Positions 19,268 through 28,336 of a stretch of DNA of 64,000 nt are shown here, piece by piece. Origin of the DNA: an uncultured Spirochaetia bacterium (GTDB taxonomy: Bacteria > Spirochaetota > Spirochaetia > CAKZLE01); NCBI GenBank assembly GCA_937125225.1, contig CAKZLE010000004.1, forward strand, positions 1 through 64,000, written 5' to 3'. The notes below the pieces were generated by a model that ran no database searches, was not told the DNA's origin, and saw only the letters and a list, made by a program, of their open reading frames with translations. How positions within the stretch are numbered: position 1 is the first letter of the stretch; the number at the start of each line of letters is the position of its first letter. The position numbers and the translations under genes were made by a program.

Positions 19268-19296
19268 TTGACATGTTGTCATATTGTGATTATGTT
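19268..19296 (+). promoter_or_regulatory. Promoter with overlapping inverted repeat, upstream of the TspO-like gene
   Basis: TTGACA (19268-19273), 17-bp spacer, TATGTT (19291-19296). The -35 overlaps the inverted repeat TGACA-TGT-TGTCA (19269-19281), and a wider pair AATATGA...TCATATT encloses it. This suggests a repressor site at the promoter. Confidence 0.5.
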
Positions 19297-19324
19297 ATGA
19301 AGGTATTCACTTAGGGAGGACTAT

Positions 19325-20104
19325 ATGGAAAGAATAAAATCATTACAAATTTGGTCACTGATTAATTTGGGTATCCTTACTGCAGTCATTGTGATAAATG
19401 TCTTAGCTAGTACGTTACCATTAAACGGCCTAGATACTGGGCAATTATCTGATATGTATCCCAATCTGTTTGTCCCAGCTGGATTGACCTTTTCAATTTG
19501 GGGAGTCATCTATCTGTTGTTGATCAGCTTCGCATTGTTTGGGCTTTATACCGCATTTACGAGCAGAGAATCTGCAAAACCATTAGAAAAGATTGGTAGC
19601 TGGTTTCTCATATCATCTTTGGTGAATATTGGGTGGATCTTTTCATGGCACTGGAAGATGCCTATCCTTTCATTAGTGTTCATGTTGGTCATCCTTTTTT
19701 CTCTTATCAGAATATATTTGGCCCAGCATCAGAATGTAGTTCCTACGAGCACGAAAGAGAAACTGTTCTTCACGGCTCCTTTTAGCGTGTATCTTGGTTG
19801 GATCACAGTTGCAACAATCGCCAATGTCACAACAGTGCTCGTTGATCTTGGCTGGTCAGGGGGACCATTCTCAGAAACGTTCTGGACGGCTTTCGTCATC
19901 ATTGCTGCAGTCGTTATCACAGGAATCGTTCTATTTATTCAGGGTGACTTGTTGTATGCAGCGGTAATCGTCTGGTCTCTTCTTGGTATCATTATCAAAC
20001 GAAGTAACGTTGGGGATGCCCCCATAGTTGTGGCAGTAGCATCTATTGGTTTGGTGTTAATTATAATTTATGCCATCCTACGAAAGACTGTGATGACCAG
20101 ATAG
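19325..20104 (+). CDS. TspO/MBR-like tryptophan-rich sensory-type membrane protein
   Basis: Integral membrane protein of 259 aa with about eight hydrophobic segments. The N-terminal half has the TspO-type signature region PNLFVPAGLTFSIWGVIYLL and Trp-rich positions (NIGWIFSWHWKMP). Compared with classical 160-aa TspO it is longer, like the group annotated as tryptophan-rich sensory proteins. TspO proteins bind porphyrins and related ligands. Adjacency to the URO-D-superfamily gene is suggestive, but the two have separate promoters. GGGAGGA lies 5 nt before the ATG, and a terminator follows. Confidence 0.75.
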   Translation: MERIKSLQIWSLINLGILTAVIVINVLASTLPLNGLDTGQLSDMYPNLFVPAGLTFSIWGVIYLLLISFALFGLYTAFTSRESAKPLEKIGSWFLISSLVNIGWIFSWHWKMPILSLVFMLVILFSLIRIYLAQHQNVVPTSTKEKLFFTAPFSVYLGWITVATIANVTTVLVDLGWSGGPFSETFWTAFVIIAAVVITGIVLFIQGDLLYAAVIVWSLLGIIIKRSNVGDAPIVVAVASIGLVLIIIYAILRKTVMTR

Positions 20105-20149
20105 CATCAATTATCAGTAGGAAAACAACATCTTATCAATCCGTACTTG

Positions 20150-20180
20150 CCCCTTATAACTCTAAAGTAAGGGGTTTTCT
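20150..20180 (+). terminator. Rho-independent terminator
   Basis: Stem CCCCTTA/TAAGGGG with an 11-base loop, followed directly by TTTTCTT. It lies 46 bp after the TspO-like gene. Confidence 0.75.
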
Positions 20181-20256
20181 TATAAACTACTGTGATGGGT
20201 TACATTGTCTAAAAGGGTAGTATGTCTGTAGTTGGAAAGTCATAGGTGTTATCCTG

Positions 20257-20399
20257 TTCTTGACGTAGAACGGGAACCGGTGACCGTGTAGATGAGGTTT
20301 GTGATGGATGCTCAATACTCAGACATCCCTCAATAAAAAAGATACACTTGCTGGTCACCGAAGACTACTTCGTGACTTCCCGGGGATTCTCCCCGGGAA
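20257..20399. other. Cluster of consecutive hairpins, possible structured RNA
   Basis: The clearest parts are two back-to-back hairpins. At 20354-20376 GTCACCGAAG pairs with CTTCGTGAC (one bulge). At 20377-20399 TTCCCGGGGA pairs with TCCCCGGGAA around a 3-base loop. Upstream, GGATG...CATCC (about 20306-20327) and GTTCT...AGAAC add smaller stems. CGGTGACC at 20278-20285 could pair with GGTCACCG at 20353-20360 as an alternative to the first hairpin. No T-tract follows. It matches no riboswitch I can name. Confidence 0.4.
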
Positions 20400-20605
20400 T
20401 GATCTCAATAATAAACATGAAGGACATCTACGAATTTCCTGTCATAAAGTTTCCCAACTATCCATTGATTCATTTTGAGGAGGCTGCCATGATAGACAGA
20501 CCTTTACGATTGACGGCAACTAGGATCATCGGATTGGATCTTCCCAAGAAGACGCTGGTTGGATGTATGCTTCTCGATGAAGAAGATTTCTTAAAAACCT
20601 CATGA
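20399..20605 (+). CDS. Small hypothetical protein
   Basis: Open frame of 68 aa from an ATG that overlaps the right arm of the GC-rich hairpin at 20377-20399. An inner ATG at 20489 has a much better ribosome site (GAGGAGG, 5 nt away) and would give 38 aa, beginning MIDRPLRLTATRIIG and ending DEEDFLKTS. No family recognised and no signal or membrane segment. It may be the tail of a decayed gene. The gap from here to 21022 shows nothing else I can name. Confidence 0.3.
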   Translation: MISIINMKDIYEFPVIKFPNYPLIHFEEAAMIDRPLRLTATRIIGLDLPKKTLVGCMLLDEEDFLKTS

Positions 20606-21022
20606 GATTTCAACTTGTCGTGAATTCTTTCTTCTTAGACTCTCTAGGGGGAGTTTTTGTATAAAGCTAAGCTTGGGCATCTTGTCCAAGAGGCCTCTTT
20701 AGACTCAGTAGTACAGAATATCTGTTACATACTTCTTTCTCTTACCTTACAAAGAGGTCCACGAGATATTCTCTAAAAACAATATCAGATTCTCAAATAT
20801 TCAAACTACTTACATCTTGTTTTACCATATGAAACAAACGAAAATCCCGAGCATCACAAGAAAAAGTGAATACCACGTAAATCTGTGATGTTACCCATGG
20901 CTCAATAATAATTGAAAAACTCTAAGTATAGTGATAGCATGTATATAAGAGAGTGAAATCTAGCTAAAAATAGAATATACAGCTTGTAGATTCAAATAAA
21001 ATTGTTAATCTGAGGGGTTACT

Positions 21023-24000
21023 ATGTACAAAAGGAGATCTGTTTCTGCCATCGTCGTCTTTATAATCATATTTATGAGTATCTTCACGATCGGTTGTCCG
21101 GTCGTCCCTGTGGAACCTGATACCGGAGATCTTACGATCACTTTACCGACAAGTCTATCTGGCAGCAGAGATATCGACCCTGATATCTCCCTGATACCAG
21201 CCACATTCACTATCACGGGGGCAGGCCCGGAAGGAGCTTCATTCTCTGTGAGTGATTTTAGTGGAACCATGTTCTCCAGACCTGGTCTTACCATAGGTTC
21301 TTGGGCGATCACTGTCTCAGCCTACAATGCGGATGGGACTCTTATCGGTGATGGATCAGGGACCGTGGATCTCACCATCGATGGTGCTAATTTGCCCATT
21401 TCTATCAATATACTTCCCGGAGATGGGACGATCGATATCGTTGTCTCATTTGACACCTATTTGATGGAGGACCCCAGGATCACCGCGACACTCTCTCCGA
21501 CATCCCGTGCGATCAATTCCTTTAGCGTGACTTCTGATGTGGTGAATGGAAGGGCTATCTGCCGTGCTGCTGGGTATGCAGCAGGGGATTATACCCTGAC
21601 TGTGAACCTCTATGAAGGATTATCCCTTATGGAGACGAAACAGGAGAGTGTCCGGGTGATCAAGGACCTTCCCACCGTTGGAGCTGTGAGCTTCGGTACC
21701 ACCACCCACGCTTTTGGCTCTCTCTCAAGACCGATCATCCTTAATCATGAGATACCTCTTGCCGTTGAGATCAGTTCTGCTGCAGATACGAAGACCGAAG
21801 ATGAGACATTGGTCCTCACTGCATCAGTCACGAGTTTCGATGCCCCCATCGATTACGTCTGGTATGTGGACAGAACTATTGCAGGAGTAGGTCCCTCATA
21901 TACTCTCGGTAGTAATCTGGCTATCGGAACCTATACGGTCAAAGTCGCAGCAGTCAATGCTGATGGGACGAGAGCTGGTAGTGATATCAAGATTATCACC
22001 GTCACATCAGGAGAACAGACAGAGCCAGTCTATTCGATCCCTCTGACATTCGTGGAAGGTGGGACCTTCACGATGGGGGGAACTGATAACGGTCCGACTC
22101 ACGATGTCACCTTGGGTGATTTCTATATCGGGACCTATGAGATAACTCATGGTGATTTCTACCATGGGGCAGAAGTGTATACCTCCGGTAGTTACCAGAG
22201 GGGCTCCTCATATCCGGCTGACAATATCTCTTGGTATAGGGCGCTCGCTTTCTGTAATGAATTGAGTATCACAGATGGACTTACCCCGGTCTATACGATC
22301 AAGGGGAGTACCGATCCTGATGACTGGGATTCCACCTCAATACCCTCATCGTATGATGATGATTGGGATGCGGTAATAGTAGATTGGACGGCACATGGAT
22401 ACCGTCTACCGACCGAGGCTGAGTGGGAATATGCTGCACGGGGAGGCAACAATGCATCTGATACCCTCTATGCAGGGAGTAACACCATCGCTGATGTCTC
22501 TTGGTATCAGAATACGAGTTATGATGCTACCTGGAGCAAGAAAGTGACCCATCCTGTGGGTGAGAAGGCTGAGAACGAACTTCATATCTTCGATATGAGC
22601 GGGAATGTGGAAGAGTGGTGTTGGGATTGGTATAATGTTTATTCCACAGATGAACAGACTGACCCACACGATGCTACCCCACAGGACATGAAACACCGGG
22701 TACAGCGTGGTGGTGCCTATAACTACATAGATGATGCAAACAGAGTCTTTCATCGTAGAAGTTATGCTCCCTATAGTAGAACTGATTCTATGGGAATGAG
22801 GGTGGTCTTGAACCCCGGGGTCACCATGGTTCCGGTAACTGGGGTAGATATCATCGAAGATGATCAGGTGATGAATCTGTCAGGATCTCTGCAGTTACAT
22901 ACTGGTATTATCCCCTCCAATGCTACGATGCAGGAAGTGCTTTGGGAGAGTGACGACCCTAGTATCATCTCTGTAGATGAGAATGGGCTTGTGACTGCGA
23001 ATCAGGTTGGTGATACCGTGATCAGGGTGAAGACTGTTGACAGTAGACACGAAGACTCGATCAATCTAGAGGTTAAGAACAGTTTGTTCGATTCAGCTAC
23101 AATGGCTCGGGTTGAAGGTGGGACCTTCATGATGGGAGCTTACAAGCATCTTACGGGAAAAGAGACAACGGTAAGCAGTTTTTACATCAGTACTCATGAG
23201 GTGACTCAGAATGAGTATCTGTCTGTCATGGGTGAGAATCCCTCATACTTCCAAGAAGGTGATACCGGAAGTTGTCCGGTAGAGCAGGTGAACTGGTATG
23301 AGGCAGTCATCTATTGTAACAAACTCAGTGTCCAAGATGATCTGACCCCGGTATATTCCATCACTGATGATCTGGGGGTCTTAATTACTGATACAGATCA
23401 GTGGATAGCTGATTATGAGGGTATTCCCGGTCGTGGTGATGATCCCTCCTATAATATTGCTTGGCATGAGATCGAAGTCGACTGGCTTGCAGACGGCTAT
23501 CGTCTACCGACCGAAGCTGAGTGGGAGTTTGCAGCCCATGGAGGCACTTCTACTGAAGGGTATCGATTCTCAGGAAGTGATACCATCGATGATGTTGCCT
23601 GGTATGGTGGTAACAGCAATAACAAGACACATGCTGTAGGTGAGTTGGCTCATAATGAGCTCGGACTCTATGATATGAGCGGTAATGTGAGTGAATGGTG
23701 CTGGAGTAAGCTCGTCAGTTATGGAACTGGTCCACTCTTTAACCCCACCGGATCAGGTGATCCTGCTGAAGGCTCTAGCCAAGTAGAGCGAATGCATAAA
23801 GGGTACTACTATAATCTAGTTCCAGAAGCAAACAGTGATTACCTAGAGATTGGAGGAAGGGAGTACCGAGAACCTTCTCAAGATTCTCTCACGACAGGTT
23901 TTAGGATCGCTGCCCATGATAAGGGAGATGAGGTAAGGGTGACTGGTATCGAGATCGAGGAGGGCATTCGTGCTGAACTGGAGATCGTGAACGAGGTCGC

Positions 24001-24937
24001 TGATACCATCACTCTGCATGCCTCGGTGAAACCTGAGACTGCATCGAATAGGGTGTTCTCCTGGTCATCGACCAATGAATCAGTAGCCACCGTCGATGAG
24101 GATGGTCTGGTTACTGCAGTCTCAGATGGACTTACTGTCATTATCGCGACTACTGAAGAAGGTGGTTATACTGATCGCTTCGTCGTCTTCGTAAAAGAGC
24201 ATTTCATTCCGATGGTATCGGTCCCCGGATGTACCCTCGCTATCAATGGTGTAGCAACTGCGGCTGATTTCAAGATTGGCATGTTCGAGGTCACACAAGC
24301 TCAATATGAAGAGGTCATGGGTAGTAATCCTTCTGGCTTCCTTGAAGGAGAGGACGCACCGAATAGACCGGTTGAGATGGTCTCCTGGTTCGATGCTATC
24401 CTCTTCTGTAATACCTTGAGTATCGAAGAGGGGTTGACCCCTTACTATATGGTCGATGGGAGTGTTTATCCTGATCAATGGGATCCTGTCCCAGAAAGTC
24501 TAGAGGATGAACGTACTAGTTGGATCTCCATAACTGGTAATCATACTTCGAGTGGTTATCGTCTTCCGACTGAAGCTGAGTGGTTGATCGCTGCAAATGG
24601 TGGAGCTGATAGAGAGGGGTATCTCTTCTCAGGTGGTAATCAGATCGATGATGTCGCTTGGTACGGATATAACAGTGGAAGGACCACCCATCCTGTTGGG
24701 GAAAAGCAACCGAATGAGCTCGGTCTCTTTGATATGACGGGAAACGTCTCAGAGTTAGTCTGGGATAGCACACCCGGACAATATATATACACTGATTTTG
24801 AATGGTGTAAATTCTTCGGTGGTAGTTATATGACATCTAGATGGGACTTCCTACAACCGAAACTAGGAATCCCTCATTGGCGGAATTATCGTAATGTGAC
24901 CATTGGTTTCCGTGTCGCTAGATATGACTACGACTAA
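21023..24937 (+). CDS. Giant lipoprotein with three FGE-sulfatase-like (SUMF1) domains
   Basis: Exported lipoprotein of 1304 aa with a lipobox ending in Cys25 (TIGC). An N-terminal region of beta-sandwich-like segments (30-330) is followed by three FGE-sulfatase/C-type-lectin-fold modules at about 335-600, 695-965 and 1065-1300. Each has the markers GYRLPTEAEW, NELxxxDMSGNV(x)EW or similar, and a GFR/GMR end. They are separated by two Big_2-type Ig domains (605-690 and 970-1060, e.g. WSSTNESVATVDEDGLVTA). True formylglycine-generating enzymes need a Cys pair near the C-terminus. I see none at the matching places (RVQRGGAYN..., FFGGSYMT...), so these modules are probably binding folds. The gene has its own strong terminator. 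Confidence 0.9.
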   Translation: MYKRRSVSAIVVFIIIFMSIFTIGCPVVPVEPDTGDLTITLPTSLSGSRDIDPDISLIPATFTITGAGPEGASFSVSDFSGTMFSRPGLTIGSWAITVSAYNADGTLIGDGSGTVDLTIDGANLPISINILPGDGTIDIVVSFDTYLMEDPRITATLSPTSRAINSFSVTSDVVNGRAICRAAGYAAGDYTLTVNLYEGLSLMETKQESVRVIKDLPTVGAVSFGTTTHAFGSLSRPIILNHEIPLAVEISSAADTKTEDETLVLTASVTSFDAPIDYVWYVDRTIAGVGPSYTLGSNLAIGTYTVKVAAVNADGTRAGSDIKIITVTSGEQTEPVYSIPLTFVEGGTFTMGGTDNGPTHDVTLGDFYIGTYEITHGDFYHGAEVYTSGSYQRGSSYPADNISWYRALAFCNELSITDGLTPVYTIKGSTDPDDWDSTSIPSSYDDDWDAVIVDWTAHGYRLPTEAEWEYAARGGNNASDTLYAGSNTIADVSWYQNTSYDATWSKKVTHPVGEKAENELHIFDMSGNVEEWCWDWYNVYSTDEQTDPHDATPQDMKHRVQRGGAYNYIDDANRVFHRRSYAPYSRTDSMGMRVVLNPGVTMVPVTGVDIIEDDQVMNLSGSLQLHTGIIPSNATMQEVLWESDDPSIISVDENGLVTANQVGDTVIRVKTVDSRHEDSINLEVKNSLFDSATMARVEGGTFMMGAYKHLTGKETTVSSFYISTHEVTQNEYLSVMGENPSYFQEGDTGSCPVEQVNWYEAVIYCNKLSVQDDLTPVYSITDDLGVLITDTDQWIADYEGIPGRGDDPSYNIAWHEIEVDWLADGYRLPTEAEWEFAAHGGTSTEGYRFSGSDTIDDVAWYGGNSNNKTHAVGELAHNELGLYDMSGNVSEWCWSKLVSYGTGPLFNPTGSGDPAEGSSQVERMHKGYYYNLVPEANSDYLEIGGREYREPSQDSLTTGFRIAAHDKGDEVRVTGIEIEEGIRAELEIVNEVADTITLHASVKPETASNRVFSWSSTNESVATVDEDGLVTAVSDGLTVIIATTEEGGYTDRFVVFVKEHFIPMVSVPGCTLAINGVATAADFKIGMFEVTQAQYEEVMGSNPSGFLEGEDAPNRPVEMVSWFDAILFCNTLSIEEGLTPYYMVDGSVYPDQWDPVPESLEDERTSWISITGNHTSSGYRLPTEAEWLIAANGGADREGYLFSGGNQIDDVAWYGYNSGRTTHPVGEKQPNELGLFDMTGNVSELVWDSTPGQYIYTDFEWCKFFGGSYMTSRWDFLQPKLGIPHWRNYRNVTIGFRVARYDYD

Positions 24938-24951
24938 TAGGAGTATATGAC

Positions 24952-24985
24952 GCCACCAACTCTCACCGAGTTGGTGGCTTTTTCG
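24952..24985 (+). terminator. Strong Rho-independent terminator
   Basis: Perfect 11-bp stem GCCACCAACTC/GAGTTGGTGGC with a 5-base loop and TTTTTCG directly after, 14 bp past the stop codon of the triple-FGE lipoprotein gene. The remaining gap to 25404 holds a minor interrupted inverted repeat (25070-25128, arms TAGCCT...ATGATCA) and no gene. Confidence 0.92.
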
Positions 24986-25404
24986 TTAAGAAGCACCTAT
25001 CATAACTCTTCTTTAGAACCGATCTGTTGAAATGAGTATTGATGATCATGACAGTATTCAACGAGAAGATAGCCTGCATGCATGATCACCCCCATAGAGC
25101 AGTACCGGTCAATCATGATCATAGGCTACCTTTTCCTTCGGGTCTCTACCACAACAAGCTTAGTGAATAAGCTCTCAATCCATCCTAATATCTATACGTC
25201 GATCATGCAGTGAATAATCACCATAAAGCACAGAATACAACTCATGTGATACAAACAGGCATATTTTAGCGACTTTTTCGTCTTACATCACTACTATTTG
25301 AGTGTTAGATTATAGTTAGACATATTACATATCATAGAGATACATATAACAGATTGCTCGAAAGATGAAACGTCTTTTTAGCGATACTCACACGAAGGAG
25401 TATA

Positions 25405-26358
25405 ATGATGGCAAAAAGAAAGAACCAATTTGGAAGAAAAGGCTGGACACCAGAGAGAATGAGGTCTCAGAAGGGTAAGACCTATCTGATCACCGGAGCT
25501 AATAGTGGTACGGGGTATGAGGCCTCTAAGATCCTTCTGTCGAAGGGGGCAACGGTGGTGATGTTAAACCGAAATCCGAAAAAGTCTGCAGATGCGATCG
25601 GGGCTCTGAAGAAGGAGCTTGGTAGGAACATTGATGTATCGTTCATTCGTATGGATCTAGGAGAGTTAGCCTCTGTGAAGAGGGCAGCTGAAGAGGTCCT
25701 TGAGCAAGTGACCCAGATCGATGCTCTTATCTGTAACGGGGCAATCGCCCAAGTCCCAAAAAGACAGATGACCATTGACGGTTTTGAAAGTCAATTAGGA
25801 GTGAACTATTATGGTCATTTTCTTCTCCAGGGAATTCTCTTTCCCCTTATAGAGAGATCAAAGGGTCGTATTGTGACCGTGGGTAGTGAAGGGTATAAGA
25901 TGGGTATCAAGACCATCAAATTCGATGATATGAACTGGGATAAGGACTTCACTGGGAATAACGCCTATAGCCAGAGTAAATTGGCGCAGATCATGTCTAT
26001 CTATGAATTACAGGACCGCTTACGAAAAGCTGGTAGAACTGATGTCAAAGCCTATGCCTGCCATCCAGGAAGTTCTAGGACTTCTCTGATCAAGACGAGT
26101 GGTAATCTCATGATGAGGTTCGCATTCGTACTCATGACTCCACTGACACAGTCTGCTGAGAAAGGATCCTATCCTGAACTCATGTGTGCCACAGAACCAG
26201 ATTTAGATCAGAAAGGCTTCTATGGTCCTACGGGGAGAAGTAATTGGGTTGGACCTGTTGGGGTGAACGATCTCGCACCACATGCAGTAGACAAAGCTGT
26301 TTCAAAGAAGTTATGGAGCATATCAGAACAGGCAGTGGGATTCTATTGGGGCCTATAG
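25405..26358 (+). CDS. Short-chain dehydrogenase/reductase (SDR)
   Basis: Protein of 317 aa, NAD(P)-dependent SDR. The nucleotide-binding motif TGANSGTGYEASK is at residues 30-42. The usual NNAG is replaced by CNGA (LICNGAIAQ), Ser is in VTVGSEGYK, and the catalytic Tyr-Lys is in YSQSK near residues 192-196. The overall pattern, with the late HPGSSRT segment and GPTGRSNWVG end, fits the retinol-dehydrogenase/WW-domain-oxidoreductase-like branch. CGAAGGAG lies 6-7 nt before the first of two ATG-type starts. It is convergent with an AraC-type regulator that often accompanies such genes. The substrate cannot be told. Confidence 0.88.
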   Translation: MMAKRKNQFGRKGWTPERMRSQKGKTYLITGANSGTGYEASKILLSKGATVVMLNRNPKKSADAIGALKKELGRNIDVSFIRMDLGELASVKRAAEEVLEQVTQIDALICNGAIAQVPKRQMTIDGFESQLGVNYYGHFLLQGILFPLIERSKGRIVTVGSEGYKMGIKTIKFDDMNWDKDFTGNNAYSQSKLAQIMSIYELQDRLRKAGRTDVKAYACHPGSSRTSLIKTSGNLMMRFAFVLMTPLTQSAEKGSYPELMCATEPDLDQKGFYGPTGRSNWVGPVGVNDLAPHAVDKAVSKKLWSISEQAVGFYWGL

Positions 26359-26373
26359 AAATGGCTGATGACC

Positions 26374-26416
26374 GATGAACGGATTCCTCTGAATGTCATT
26401 CAGGGAATCGTTCATC
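26374..26416. terminator. Bidirectional hairpin between SDR and AraC genes
   Basis: Arms of about 20 bp (GATGAACG-ATTCC-CTGAATG with two single-base bulges) and almost no loop. It sits between convergent genes, ending 50 bp before the AraC stop codon. Confidence 0.6.
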
Positions 26417-26465
26417 TATCTATTAGATGTATGAATAGGTCTGTTTGGAAGAGGGAATGGGGATG

Positions 26466-27359
26466 TCAGACTATGCCTATGGGAATCTGCAGGGAATGAC
26501 TCCACTGTCTAGGAGACTGTCCATACATACGTTTGAACTCCCGGCTGAATTGAGAGGAGCTCACATACCCTACCTCCATGGCAGCCTCGTTCACGTTCAT
26601 ACCTCCAGCAAGCTTCATGGCAGCATTATTGAGTTTCATGGACTTCACGAACTGGATGGGAGACATTGTGGTAGCTTGTTTGAACTTACGGTGGAACACC
26701 GCTCTACTCATCCCAACCTGAGCTGCCATATCCTCGATCGTGAATGATTGGTCTATGCTAGTAGACATCAATTCGATCGCACGGGCAATCTCATTACCAA
26801 CGCCAAAAGCACGTCTTGCAGAATCTCCTGCCCCACCTTTCAATATCGCATAATACAATTCACGGAGCCTTCCTTCTCCAAGTACCACCACATCAGTGGG
26901 GTCCTCCAATAAGCTCAACAACCGAAAGAGGGCCTCAGTGAACTCTTCATCCCACGGTGCGAGTACTAGTCCCTGAGGGACCATAGTATCCTTTGGCATA
27001 CTGATAGCCCCATGAGCATTCTTCATCTCTATTGCGAGGTCAGTCATGACTCGTGTGTCTAGATTGATCTTCACCCCAAGGAGTGGTTGTTCTGGAGATG
27101 CTTGGGGAGTCCCCGCCTCAACGGGCATCGACATACAACAACACAGATACTTACTGCTGTCATAGGTATAGGATTGCCCATCTAATATTGCTTCTTTCGT
27201 CCCGCTCACGATGGCAATCACTGCAGGTTCATATATCGCAGGGGCACAGCGCATCGAATCGGTGACACGAAAGAGCTCAACTCCCTTTAATTTGGTTTCC
27301 ACTATTCCACTCTCACTCACAAGGCGATCGATCAATTGTTTTATCTGTATACTACTCAT
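26466..27359 (-). CDS. AraC-family transcriptional regulator with AraC_N domain
   Basis: Protein of 297 aa. The N-terminal cupin-like ligand domain is of the AraC_N/YqhC type (YEPAVIAIVSGTKEAILDG near residue 43). The C-terminal 100 residues hold two helix-turn-helix motifs: FTIEDMAAQVGMSRAVFHRKFK, then the second helix pair ending VGYVSSSQFSREFKRMYGQSP. YqhC-type regulators commonly control aldehyde or ketone reductases, and the convergent SDR is the obvious candidate target, though no operator was identified. No strong ribosome site precedes the ATG. Confidence 0.9.
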   Translation of the reverse strand: MSSIQIKQLIDRLVSESGIVETKLKGVELFRVTDSMRCAPAIYEPAVIAIVSGTKEAILDGQSYTYDSSKYLCCCMSMPVEAGTPQASPEQPLLGVKINLDTRVMTDLAIEMKNAHGAISMPKDTMVPQGLVLAPWDEEFTEALFRLLSLLEDPTDVVVLGEGRLRELYYAILKGGAGDSARRAFGVGNEIARAIELMSTSIDQSFTIEDMAAQVGMSRAVFHRKFKQATTMSPIQFVKSMKLNNAAMKLAGGMNVNEAAMEVGYVSSSQFSREFKRMYGQSPRQWSHSLQIPIGIV

Positions 27360-27732
27360 GAATCAAAGATACCATGATACATATCATTCTTCAATCTCAA
27401 TGATACGATTAGGCATATATTCGCCACTATTAAACATAAATACAGCATGAGACGAGCCATTCATTACGGTTTGTTAACACTTCATGAAACTCAATGAGTT
27501 TCTCCTGAGTTGAGATCGAAGAGTTCTTAAAGACGTTGGCCGGGTTGTATGAGTATAAGACTATATCCCTCCAACAATCTGAGATCGGGGTACGACTCAG
27601 AGAGAATCTCATCAGGGCTGTCTTTCTCGAGAAGAGAGCGAATAGACTAGGGATACACCTCTATACGATCGATTCTTCAAGATAGAAAAAATGGTAGAAC
27701 TACTTTTCATGACAGGGGAAAATAGGTAATAT
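27360..27732. other. Intergenic region with no assignable gene
   Basis: Short open frames exist on both strands, including a minus-strand piece reading LLEKDSPDEILSESYPDL that faintly resembles the end of a DUF433-like antitoxin. It is broken by stops on both sides and I do not call it. No terminator or RNA gene seen. Confidence 0.4.
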
Positions 27733-27978
27733 ATGAGCATGAATGATCTATTTGATAGTATACTAGATGAAACCTTTGAAGCTGTACTGTCCACCCTTGA
27801 AGAACGGGCAAGAAAAGCAGATTTCGAGTTGTCCTTGATCGAGCGGGAGTTATCAAGTCTTTATGACTATGATGGTCTAGGTTGGGCTGGGCGAGGGGAT
27901 GTGAAACAGGCTGAGATTGAAGGATCCATTCTTGCCTATCAGGCTTTGATCTTACGATATAAAAGCAACGATCAGTAA
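27733..27978 (+). CDS. Small hypothetical acidic protein
   Basis: Eighty-one residues, mostly helical and acidic: a start rich in Asp/Glu (NDLFDSILDETFEAVLSTLEER), then RKADFELSLIERELSSLYDYD, a GLGWAGRGD turn and a final helix AEIEGSILAYQALILRYK. No signal peptide, no Cys, no recognised family. The shape suggests a small coiled-coil or adaptor protein. It stands alone between unrelated genes, with a weak GGGGAA-type ribosome site. I rate it probably real on amino-acid composition, without other support. Confidence 0.5.
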   Translation: MSMNDLFDSILDETFEAVLSTLEERARKADFELSLIERELSSLYDYDGLGWAGRGDVKQAEIEGSILAYQALILRYKSNDQ

Positions 27979-28271
27979 GTAGCAAAAGGACTCTAGCCGT
28001 GATCAACCTCTTAGGCCACTTGGTCTTTAGCAGAATCTCTTCATATTCCCATCAAGAAACTGTTGTCTTTTTCACTATGTCATGACAGAAGAGTATATCC
28101 CTTCCTTAAACTCGAAGGGGTGAGATTATCATCACGATATTGATCTTTCATCTTGATAGGTTGCCCACCCCCGGTATGTAATTATCTCATAGAAGATACG
28201 AGAGGGTCACAAGAAGTCTAGGACCGAAGGAATTGGAGGCTGGGATCTTGTGATGATTCTCAAGATACAAG

Positions 28272-28317
28272 AAGACCGGGGATGCTTATGGTCCTTCCCA
28301 CAGGCAGCCCCGGTCTT
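28272..28317. terminator. GC-rich inverted repeat downstream of the DUF1566 gene
   Basis: AAGACCGGGG (28272-28281) pairs perfectly with CCCCGGTCTT (28308-28317) across a 26-base loop. It is 20 bp past the stop codon of the minus-strand lipoprotein gene. No T-tract follows, so termination is only likely. The gap 27979-28336 holds nothing else that I recognise. Confidence 0.45.
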
Positions 28318-28336
28318 ATGCTATTAAGATTCCAGA

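Noticed and set aside
27430-27660. DUF433-like antitoxin tail on the minus strand
   Set aside because: Only a short DEILSESYPDL-type string is similar, with stops on both sides and no toxin partner.
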